From positions 80,459,257 through 80,523,256 of the forward strand of contig JAVHZZ010000010.1 in the NCBI GenBank assembly GCA_036250195.1: DNA of 64,000 nt, given 5' to 3'. This DNA is from Mixophyes australis (taxonomy: Eukaryota; Chordata; Amphibia; Anura; Limnodynastidae). The notes below the pieces were generated by a model. The model was given only the letters and a program-made list of their open reading frames with translations, ran no database searches and was not told the DNA's origin. Positions 26,601 through 39,474 of this stretch are shown in pieces (position 1 is the first letter of the stretch; each line of letters opens with the position of its first letter). A program made the translations under genes and the position numbers.

Positions 26601-29600
26601 GCATAAAATAAAAATATTATAGTTAGAAAAATACAGAAAACAAATAATATATAAACAAAAAAGCAAAATAACTAAAGAAAACAGCTTGGGGGAATAATGA
26701 GGTGTGAAGATGATGGTGGATAGGAGTTCAGGTCCAAACTTTGACCTGTGGCTCTTGACCAAGTCTTGTTACACCAGTTTTAGTGCAGTGTAAATTTTAC
26801 TGAAGTAACGATTTCCCCATTTGCCTGTTTTTATATAATAACATTACAATTCTCCAAATATAACATTTCACTGACCAAAGGATTAGTATATGATAGATAT
26901 TACTTGTGTATTTTGCTTATGTTTGTAGCACTGGCAGCAGTGCATAAATTATATCGGTGACTTTGGTGCATTTTTAAAATAATGTACTACTATAAAGTAA
27001 CGTTTTAAACCCAATAGTTTATAAATGTGTTAAGTTTCTATTCATTTGCGTTCATGAGTAATAATATGAATTATGGAGGGCAGGCCCGGCGCTCCCATTA
27101 GGCAAGGTTAGGCACTTGCCTAGGGCGCCGGGCTCTGGAGGGCGCCTGGAGGGCGCCACAGAATGAAAATTACTTTAAAACTGTGCAGCGACCGCTGACC
27201 TTCCACGGCCGCTGCACAGCATTCAGATACATCCACGGAGAGGGGGGAAGAGGTTATTGCTCACCACCGCCGCCTCTCTGCTCTGTCTCCTCCCCTCCAC
27301 TCACTGACTGTCGGGCCGTGACATCATCATCACGGCCCGACAGTGTCAGTGAGCGGAAGGGGGCAGACAGAGCAGAGAGGCGGCGGTGTTGAGGCAAGGT
27401 AAGGAAAGACGTGGGGAGGGGGGAGGAGGGAGGCGATTTTCAAAGTGTTCCTGCGGCTCGGGGGCGCCGCTTTTTGTGGGGGGGGGGCGATTTTGACAAA
27501 GTGCCTAGGGCGCCATGGACCCTAGCACTGGCCCTGATGGAGGGGGAATAAAGTGTCATTACCGCAGACTTCATTTTTATAAGATGGGTCCAAGTGAATG
27601 TGGATCTGCATGGTGGGGATAAGCTGGATCTGCAGCTGTAACCCGAAGGTGGTCTGCACGATGATAAAGAAGGAGGAAGGCTTGAAGATGGTGACACTGG
27701 CTGTGGAACGAGAAAAAAATGATGATCAACATGGTTAGTCTTGTGCTAAAAAATTAAATGTATTTAATCAATGTTTGTGTTTGTCTCTGTGGTAATCGTA
27801 AAAACGTTTACCACTATGGCGACATGGACAAGCCCTACAAAAAAACCCCAAAAAGCTGCAAAACCGAATGATAAAAAAAAACCGACTTACCTTTAATACG
27901 ACGCTGGAGATCTCCGATTGGATCAGCATGATGACAGCAGGTGTTTCCGATTAAAGAAGTGTTTGGCAGTGCAGGCTGACGTCTGTCACTAGAAATTTAA
28001 AGCGCCAATGTCGGGACCACTAAGGTTAAGTATTTAAACACTTAACCTGACATTGCCGCTTTAAATTTGTAGTGACAGACGTCGCGATGACGTCAGCCTG
28101 CACTGCCGAACACTTCGTCAATCGGAAACACTTGCTGTCATCATGCTGATCCAATCGGAGATCTCCAGCGTCGTCTTCAAGGTAAGTCTGTTTTTTTCAT
28201 TCTGTTTTGCAGCTTTTCGGGGGTTCTTTGTAGGGCTTGTCCTTGGCATACTCACAATAGTTAAATCGTACCCAACCCGTTTGTTTTAGTGACAAACACA
28301 TAACAAGTTAACAGTATATATAAATCCTATCCTAGAATAGCCTACATGTCATGGTGCCTGTAAAGACAATAATAACTCTTCACAGCCTGCTGGAGACAAG
28401 TGGAACTGTAGCATGCTTGCATTTATTCTAATTCAATACCCGAGACAGTATGTCTAGGGTTGGTTTTGTCCTTGGTAGTATAGGCTCTACATACCTGATG
28501 AGACAGGCAGCTGACTATAGAGTGAATTGACATACACACTGCCGCAGGGTTTCACATAGATAACCTGTAACAATAAAATAGTGAGAGGTTATGGCCCAGA
28601 AACAAATACAATCTAACTTATCATCAATGTGATGGATGGCCAGATGTATAACTCCACGGCAGGACTTACATCACTCCCATTATTCAAGTTGAGGGTCACA
28701 CTCTTCAGACAAGTCTCTGTGTTGGACAAACCACATATACGAAGTTCTCCCAGCAAGCTGAATGTGGCAGCATAACATGTCTGAGGGAGGAGAAGTTACA
28801 AATGTATGAAAATTAAATTATTGGGAACAGTAAATTGAGATTTCTAAGCTTGTTGAGGGTTTTTTATACTTCATTTAGGTTCAAATTTGTACTAAATGAT
28901 AGCAATCAGCTATCAGTGTCTAAATTGCTTTAGTCAGATAAAAGCTAATTGCTAATCGATCGCTGTTGTCCAGGTAAATTTGCACCTAAACTTAATGTCA
29001 GTCAATAAAATACAGTGGGCTTGTTTCATTAAGGAAAGTAAGGCAAAAAAAAAAATGTAAATTTTCTCCTTAACAATACCATGTTGCAATGCAAGGGGTG
29101 CAAATTAGTTTATTATTTTACACATAAATTAAATACTGGCTGTTTATTCATGTAGCACACAAATACTTAATAGCTTTATTTTTACACTGAAATTTAAAGT
29201 TGATCTAGGACACGCCCTACCCCAACTATAAATGTCATCACATTTTAAATTTACCTCCCCCTCCTATGCAACATGGTTTGGCCAAGCAGTAAAGTTACTC
29301 ATTTATTCTGCTTTACTTCCCTTAATGCAGCAGGCCCAGCATGTTGAATTGCAAGAAATAATACAGGATACACACAACATTACAGATGCTTGAAAATGTC
29401 CATTCCTCCATTTACCTTTGATAATACATAGCTGCAGTCTCCATGGAAGGTGTAAGTAGTAAGATCAAAGGAGGTGATGTGAGACCCTCCCTCGATTGAA
29501 CAGGTTCCTGCACATGCCTCCTCATTGCAGCTCCACTTGCCCCCGGAACAAGAGCTAAAGGGAAAGCGGACATTATCAGTATAATTCTACAGGAGACCAT

Positions 29601-32600
29601 GAAGCATATAACTGACTGTATCCTAAAACTGTCATTTCGTCTAGGGGGACATTGATCCCAAAACATATTAAATGTTAGCATATTTTAGCTGAAATCTTTT
29701 AACCTTATAGAAAATAAGTGGTATTTCTGGAATTATAAAGACATTAGTTTTGAGCAATATTAAAATTTGGCACCCAAGCACAAGCACGTTTTCGATTGCA
29801 TTTTTTTTCTGTGTCAATTGCACTGTACAATTATTTGAAGTCAAATTTAAGGGACATATATGGGTATACACAAGGAGTAATCCTGATTGAAACATTTAGT
29901 ACACATGACCCATCTATTAGTACCAATTCCAGAGATGATAATAAAGGAATGAATTGCAGCTGAGATATTCTGTGACGCATGCATTGTGTCATATATGAAC
30001 CATAGTCTGCTTTATATGTAATAAATGCAGAGTCCCAGTAACAATATTTCTACAACAGCACCCAACAATGTCTTCCCCATATCTATGTTAGCACAGACTA
30101 GTAATACTGTCTCCAGGACTTAGCATTATGTAGTATAGTATAATGAACACTATATAATGCCAGGAACTCGCGCTCTGTCTGTGGTTATCAGCTGTCCAAA
30201 GCCAAAATCTATCTAGCATAGTGCACAATCTAGCATTAAATACTGTTCAAATATGGTTTACCAAGAGTGACACTGAGCGGAATATCCAGTGCCTGATTTG
30301 TATACTTGGCCATTGTAAATACAGGAACACTGCTGTACAGGAATGCACCCAGAATTGTTGATGTCATCGAAGACAGTTCCTTAAATGTAAAAACAGGGAA
30401 TGTAATATTATACAAGGAAAATCAGTATTAATTTAATTAATTAAAATCATCAAATGCAACACTGAACCTGTGCAGTACAGAAATCAGTTCCTGATTGGCT
30501 ATCTAAAAACTAATGTCCTTTCTGCTTGGTGTGCTGGTCTAGAATTTCAAACATCTTTCTTTAAATGGATTGCAGTTAATGATTGTGCTTTTTATGACAT
30601 ATTTTTGGCTGAGCAATAATATTTTTTCTGGAATACACATAAAGAACCCACAAAATGGGCTTGACTTTCACACATAATACCGTTTAATCCACTGATGATG
30701 TATTATATTATTCTTATTTTTTTTCTCCTATATATACTTATTTAGTATTATTTAAATATATTTCATATTTATATTTCATTATTTCCATTTTTTTTATTTC
30801 CATTTTTTTTTATTTCCATTTTTCTATTCTACCTTGATTTCTGTTTACCTAATTCTTTACTATCATGTTTTAACATTTAATATTATTCTATTGCTAATTC
30901 TATTTTTAGGATTTTTGCTACTTATCTGGCATTTTAAAATTGTCTTACATTTACCATTATCCATTAATTTTGTTTTTACCCCATCTCCGCCATCACTTCA
31001 CCCGCTTTTATTTTTATTCATCTTTCTAGCTTAAACTTCATTTCTCTCCCACTACTCTCATACCGCACTTCCCTAATACCCTCATCTATATTCTAGTAAT
31101 ATACACTATGTTACAAGTTTACCTATGCTCCACACCATATCCAACACTTATATATCTATAAACACTCTGCCCCGTCTTCTCTTTAGCACCTCAATAACTT
31201 ATAACCAATTATCACCCCTGAACAATTACATTATATCTCATATTCTATATACATTGTGAGTTTGATTACATCTAAATCAAAATTTTATCAAGCATTTTAC
31301 ATATATCTATAAGCTTCTTTTCATTCACATTTAAATTTATTTTATTATTATTTTATTAATATTTGTTATTCCACTTTAAAGTTTGTTTCTATTCATTACA
31401 TGTATATCTCTACTCATTCCATCTCTCTACACTTTATATTGTTTATCTATCATCCCCAAATGTATCCTAATTTGTATTCTAGTTTTTCATTTTCACTTAT
31501 AAATCTTTCATATGTACTTTCTTTTCCCTCTTTATCTGAATCATCATCTCGTCTTTTCTTCTGATATCATTACCTCACCTTTTAAATACCTTCATATCCC
31601 CTGTTTTCATTTTTCTACTTATATATACAGCCATGTCTGGTGTATGTCTTATCTACTCTACTTTCTGGCGCTTCTCTCATCCTGAATTACCAATTTGAAT
31701 TGTACAACTGTTTACAGTCCAATCTCTGCAACACTAATCACACTCCCTTTATATCTTGGTTTTCCCATTGGAATGCTGCCTTGTTTAATGTAATGTTTTC
31801 TCTTCAGCCCTCATGCATACCTCTGCGGTGAACTTTTGAATCCTCTTTTCCTACTCAACAACAACCAACTACAGCTCTGTACCAACAGAACATTAAGGCA
31901 CCACACACAGCACTCGATGGAGATGATCAGCTAAGTATCACTACTTTTAGATTTTCTAGGTGGAGAACACAGTGTTGATAGCACACACATATACCAACAC
32001 CTATGAATTAGTGCTTCTGCCTCTCTATGTGCACTAATGTGGCCAAGTGTTTTGTATGTTAGAGATTATGTTAATTAGTCCCAGTATAGCTCTGACAGAA
32101 ATGTACAAACATTATTCTTAACACTGACTTGGGCAGCCTATGGTTCTCCAACTGTTGTTGAACTGCATATCCCAAGACTGGCAGGGCATTCTGGGACTTG
32201 TAGTTTACACAACAGTTGGGAGATCCACAGGTAGTCCACCTCTGGCTTGCATACCCTTCAGCCCAGTGTTCCTATTAAAGAAACACTGGAACGTTGAAAA
32301 CAATATGTTTCATATTCTTGCTAGGTACAGTGTGCTCCAAGGTGAAAAGTAATTTGAGATCATGGGCCTTGTTTGGAGTTCGGCATGTGCCAATTTATGT
32401 ATGTGAATATACACATTTCAATTCTGGTATTACATCTACCAACATATCCAAATGTTTGTCCTGAACCTCAAGGCTTCCCCCCAATGAGGGCTGAAGGATA
32501 CCTCAAAAATAGACCTATCATGTGTTCTGTTACTAATGTACCTTCCTTTGACATGGGTGTAAAAACTGTTTCACTACACTGTTAAAGTACAGTGTTATCA

Positions 32601-35600
32601 ATCCATTTTGTTTATGGATTCAGATTTAAAAGATTTATTTGAGCTCCTAAACTGTGTCAGTTGAATGTGGATTTATAATTAACCAGTTTTAATTTTTAAT
32701 AATTAACCAGTCATTATAGCTTAGCTGCCATAATTGCATTGTAGAAGCATGAAGTATTGCGTTTTAGAAGAATAAAGTAATAAAATATAGCAATAGAATA
32801 ATCTTAAAATAATAATATTGCCAGTGTTGGCAAACAATATTCCTACCATGGAAGCAGATTCTATAATAGAGTACCACTAAATGTAAATGACCAATAGTCT
32901 ACTAGTATCGCTGATTTCTATATTTTTTTTGGTTTTTTTCTAGAACAAGTATATTTCAACTTAATGTAATATTCATCTGTTTAACAATTTATTCAATTAA
33001 AAAGTTTCCTTTTTTTTGTAAATTGGCTGAACGTCAGAGATGAATTTACCTGCAGGGCAGTAGCATCCGTCCGTACAATGACTGTCACAGACTAATGATC
33101 TGTCAGGGTTGGTGCAGGTGTTAGGGCATGGACTCCCGCATTCCTTGTACTCCAAGTTAAAATTACATGACAGTGCTATGGACAAAAAGATTATTATTAT
33201 TACTAATACAGATTCTATAAAATGTTGCTGATACAAATAAAAAATTACTTAAATATTGCTCTCTAGGTTTTTTTTTGTATTTATTGAAAATAGGTGAATA
33301 TTGAATGAACAATTGCCTGTGCTTCCCTTATGAATATATTGCCTAAAGTCAGGATATGTTGGCACTTACGACACAGCTGAGTGGTTCTCCAGTTTTCTGG
33401 AATTCCCCCGGCATGCGTACATTGGCGGGAATACTCCGAAAAGGTGTTACACAAGCAAAATCCAATTGCATCTTGTCCGCATCTACACAAATCTTGAACA
33501 CAGGCATCAATGTACTGAGCGGGATTGACCAGGGAGTTGCATTGTGAAAATGCTGAGCCTGTCAACACCACTTCACATACTTTCCTCTGTTGAGAATAAG
33601 GTAAGTATGATCAGATCATTGCAGGGAGAAGATCTTAGAGAATTTTTTGGTTAATGTTAACTTCATTCAATTTTACAATTCACGTATTAATGCAAATGTT
33701 TATTATAGCGCATGGTAAGAAAAAGATAATGAAATGTCTCTGAAACTTTAAATGTATTTGGTTCATGTCTTAAATGGCAGCGACACATAATTGGGCACTA
33801 TGACAATTGTATTCCTTTGACAGCGTGACATCAAATCACTGTCACAGAAATTAAAGCAATATCACAATTAGTAATGCTATTTAAGCAAACACTTTACGTG
33901 TGTTAATGAACATATGTCATACCAATTTATCAGAAGATGGACATGTGTGTTCTAGTTACAGTACAGTTATTTTCAATGGAGAAGAGATGTTAAAGGAGAG
34001 ATAAAATCACTTTGAATATTTATGGCCAATATTATCAGGTCATTAAAGAGGAAGCAAGGTCACGCCTTATGTTTGGAAGAGAAGAGATTTAGGGCCTCAT
34101 TCATTAAGGAAAGTTAAGCAGAAAATTGAGTAAGTTTTCTTACTCAAGTTTTCTGGGCAAAACCATGTTGCAATGCAAGGGGTGCAAAGGAGTTTATTAT
34201 TTTGCACATAAGGAAAATACTGGCTGTTTTTTCATGTAGCACACAAATACTTAAGTTTATTTGTACACTGAAATTTAAAGTGGATCTAGGACATGCCCTA
34301 CCCCAACTATAAATCTGCCATCACATTTTAAATTTACCTCCCCCTCCAATGCAACATGGTTTTGCCTTACTTACTTTTGCTTAGCTTCCCTTAATGAATC
34401 AGGCCCTTAATTTCTAGCTGCAAAAATGGATCTTTAAAGTCAGCAGTGGAACTAAGAAATGCTTTCACACAAGAGCTTTTATTAGTTTCAAGAAGTGTCA
34501 GCGAACTCATGCGAACCTACAATCTAGTAAGAAAAGGGCACAACCGAGATAAGTATGTGGCTCTGAAAGGGCATTGCGCCAGCTGTGATGGTGTACCAGT
34601 GATCATTATAGGTGGGAGAGGAATAAGCTGTGGGGTTTTCAAAGAGCACACATGAAATAAACACGTAAATGCATCCACATGGTGGCGTCTTGCTAGGGGA
34701 AAAAAATAATGAATATAAAACTGTGATGAAATTACTTCTAACCAATACATAGCAGCTTCCCCAAGCTCTCACCAATCAGAAGCCACTGTGTATTGATTAG
34801 AAGCTGAGAGGCATCATGGTCTATCATTTGCATAGAAGCAAGAAGCAAGTTCTCTTCGCTGATATGGCTTTTTGTTTATGTCCAAATGGAATGAAAATAG
34901 TTTGAAGCCCTAGAAGAAAGAGGATCCCTCTGGATGTATGTGAAAAATAAATAGGTAAAAATTATTTTGCATTCATGGGCATGCTGGCATTTGTAGTTCT
35001 ACAAGCATCAGCATACCCAAGCAGTTTATGGCTGCCAGGTCTTGCTGGGACCAGTAGTGCCACAGGAAAAAATTCTTATTGTACTATATTAACTGTATAT
35101 TACCCCAACACCCACCAGAAGGGGGTGCAATTCAGTCCCGTGCTGAACAGGGTAGGTCTGTGTGACATTTTGATAGGGAAACCCCACTTCTAGCCCAGAC
35201 TATGAGCACTGGTAGCCCTTTGGAGGTGGGGAGGAGGAGCATGCTGTGTTTTATTTATCAATTTCATTTCTTTAATCACTTTTTTACACTAGCAAAGTCA
35301 GCTATGCTGATGATCATCTCCACCAGCACGGATTTTGGTCTGGGCGTTAAACACACACAACACATAAGCCTCCTGACAGGTGAATCTGCGGCTGTCTTCA
35401 CCTCTAAATAGAGGGCAGGTAGGTAAACACACCTGTACTGCACTCACCCTGTGTTAAAATGCCCCTTTCCTACCCCGTTCTGCCTATTCACATATAAGGA
35501 GGAGCAAATCAGAGACACTTAAATATCTTAATAAGAAGGCAGTGACACACATAATTTGTGTGCATGCACAGTACAAAATAGCATAATTTTTGGCTTTGGG

Positions 35601-38514
35601 TAAAATTCAAAATGACCCTTCTGGGATTCAACCTCTAAAAGTCCAAATTGTGATGTAAATACAGTTTATGTGCTCAGATTGCTAACACAGGGGGCCATGT
35701 AGATTTGGAAATTACAAATTACATTTTCTGCATATGATACGCTTTTTCACTTTTGTGCACAATCCACTAGCTCCAAAACTAGTACTTTGTGTACATGCTC
35801 AGAAGCAAAAAGGTGTTTTATACACTGAAAACACAATTTGCGTACAACTCAATATAACTCCCACAATGTTTTCACAGATTACTAGTTTCACTTACAGTGT
35901 CCGTGCAGTTGCTCTTGGAAGTCACTGTTATGTCCTGGCAAGATTCCTGTGGTCCATTCAACTTCTGCATGTTTCCGTACTGACTGTCGGTCAATTGAAC
36001 ATCTGCAAAGCATCATATAGCTATTAACTACACATTTAGATGACACAATTTCCATAACTATATAATTCCGTTTTCACTTACTGTTTGTAATAAACTCATT
36101 GTAAATTGGAATCCCATTGTAGTCTCCACAAAGCCCACATGTCTGGTTGGCAAACTTTGGATCCAGTTCCAACTGCAAGAAAAAACAATGTCATTATCAC
36201 ATTGATTTTGTTTACATTTTTAAATTTTGATTTGGGATTGCCATTCCAGAAGCTCACTATAGAGCGTACATGAGTCATAAACTTTACTCTTCTTCGGTGA
36301 GTGTAGAGCAATCATTACTCCTTATTTACTGTAAGCTACAGACTATTTCTGCATTGACTCACCCATCCCTGTTTCTTCTAGGATCCCACCACTGATATTA
36401 TCAATGGTTAGAGCCATGGTCACAATCGTTTAATTCATGTCAGTATATAAATTATATAGTACATTGCTTGTATGATGTAAATGTTCTGTATAGGTGTGGT
36501 TTGCTTAATTATGTGTGGTTCTTCATTACCATTCATTCAAAATCAAATTAGTATATAAGACCTTGGGTCTTTGTATGTACTGCATATACTTTAGATGAAT
36601 GTATATAGTAGCTTTGTTCTTTGTCAAACAAATCAAGTGATCCACTTCTAAGATGTCTAGAGTAGTGTGATCCAAAGAGATCACTCCATGGAGTGTAACC
36701 CCATATCATGATATGTACAGATTGACAGAACATAAAAACTTAACATGTATTATTGCACATTGGCTGCTTACTCCTAAAAAGGAATCCATACATACTGACT
36801 GCTATTGCACCTAAGAAATAGACCCGTATGTATATAGACCTGCATAACATAAAATTTCTTTGTCATTGAGAATTACCAAAACAGCATCATCTTCATTCCA
36901 CATAAATTGTAGACCCATTCGTGCAGCGATCTTAATGTATAAGCCAGTCCTGCCAATCTGAACTCCAGAGTAACTGTATGGAATGTCCACCCTTTAGAAA
37001 GACATGAGTCACAGTTATCTATATGTAAGAATATTTGATATAAACTGCAAAGTATATTCAATTATAATTCACTTGTGATGTTATTATATGGAATAATTTG
37101 TGTACATTTATGTACATGCTAGCATTGTTATATTAGAAGTCACTGATGGGTTTCATGTAGGATTGCCCCCATCAGGTTTTGGAATGTTCTTACCCGTTTT
37201 AAGAATACTGTATTTTAGTGAAAAACTTTAAAGAGAAGCAGTTCTATGATAATTTGAAATAAATTCTTCTTAGTGCACAACTGAGCGAACCAAGGGAGTT
37301 TATCAGCGAGACAATAAACTGTCCAGTCATCACTTTTTATATTTTTATATCTTGAACCATCATCCATAATTTAATGACAGCAATAAAGCTTTGAGATAAT
37401 TACAGCTAAAGATATGTAAATTGCATTGTTTACTTGTTGCTAACAATTTGTGACATAGGCATAGTCACACATATCAGACAGTGGATCGAGACCACAGTGA
37501 AAATGTGACTAAAATAGAACAGAAGACCTGTAATAAACATTATAACATATGGCCTACCTCAAGACAGAAGTGAAAAATTACAACAAATAAAAATAATATT
37601 CATAATACAGTTTTAAACAAAAATTGAATCAAAAGCTGTAGCTTAGATTCTTCCTGTTCTGTTGCAAACTCAGAACAGGTATAATAGTATAGTAGTATAG
37701 TAAAGTATTTGTATAGGTAAAGTAATAGTTAAAAGTAAAAATGGCAGTAAAATACAGTATAACTCATCACTTCTGAATACTATTGATCAGACAAGGTCAA
37801 ATTGCACCAGTCACATTGCAAAGAAAGGGGCACCAACCAACAGAAAAGCCCTGTTGCTAGTCATTGGACGACCCCATTATCTGTTTGCTGTTTGTTTGCT
37901 ATAGGGACATAACCTGCAATTTAATATCTTGTCAATCTTGTGATTAAAAATGTTACACATGTATATATAAAAAAAGAAATGAAGTATGGTAGGACACATT
38001 CTATGAGTGGAATAAAAGTATTGAATAACTCACGGTTGGCCATTGAATGTTATTGTTCCACCTTGTAGCTCAATGTAAATGCCATCAATCTTTATGGTGA
38101 TGTGGCTGATAGTTGGCAGATTATTTACAATGGAACGCCTGATCTGGATGTTGAAATCTTCATAGTCGCTCTTACAGTTTGAAGCGTACAGATAGTTGCA
38201 CGTTCCAGGGAAGTAGAACACATCGCCATCAAAGGTCTTAAAGTAATTATTACCCCATGTGCTGCAAACTTGGCCATTGTGAACAGAAACAGTACCTGTT
38301 GATGAAACAAATGTAGTCATCAATGTGTATGGTATATGCTGGTTGCTGCTGTCAAAATTAAGGATTTAAGACAATCAAAGCAGATTTAAATAATACAATA
38401 ATCAATTTCCTTTATTTTCCTAACGGTTTGACCGAAACGGATCAGAATTTTACAGATTACAAAACTGCAAATAACATATATTACATTGGTCATCATATAA
38501 AAATGATAATAATA

Positions 38515-38571
<57 letters not shown>

Positions 38572-39416
38572 GCTTATGTCCTTGCATATCCTATTAATGC
38601 ATTTCTGTTTTTCACAATATAACTGTTAAGAAATGATACACTTTTACACACTAATATTAACTAGAGAAACTGCCTTAAATTAAACTGAAATGTAATGACT
38701 AAATTACTTTATTAACAGAATTCAATAACTTTTTTAGACACTACAGTACATGTATAAATTTTAACAATAGAGTATAATGAATAAATAACTATATTAACAA
38801 TCACTATATTAAAGGAACTAAAAAATTCTTTATACACTACAATATATGTGCAAGTTATTTCATTGAAGTTACATTGCTGGGCATGGTATCCGCAAGATGC
38901 TCTTCTAATTCCAGTTTGTTGTATCCTGCTGTGGTTCCCACGGACTACCCATCTATTTACAATTCTATGACTCTATGGCTCATTTAGATGCAATGTTTCT
39001 AGTAAACCATATCAACCATTCAGACACTTGCTTTCACTGGGCCTCATTTAGGAAGCGCCCTAGATGTGCACTGCAAAACACCTTGATTGTGCAACACTGA
39101 ACCTGAATGGCCCACCCAGCACTCTTCAAAGTACATGGTACAGCACATTTTTTACATAGAGCACTCAGTGTTCTTGTGAATATTGTTTGAGAAAAAGGGT
39201 AAAATTTAGAGGTCATCTATTGTTGAATCTTTTTTATAAATATCAGCATTTGCACATCGTGGGGGGAGTAGCTGACTGCACTTCTCAGTAAGAATTCCAC
39301 TGTCTGTACTAAACACTACAATACGCTAGAGCATTTGCAGGAGAGAGTTTCAGTGGCACATTTGGATTATTGTGGACACTTGAGAAGCTTCTTCTGCCAG
39401 TATTCGCGCATATATA

Positions 39417-39474
<58 letters not shown>

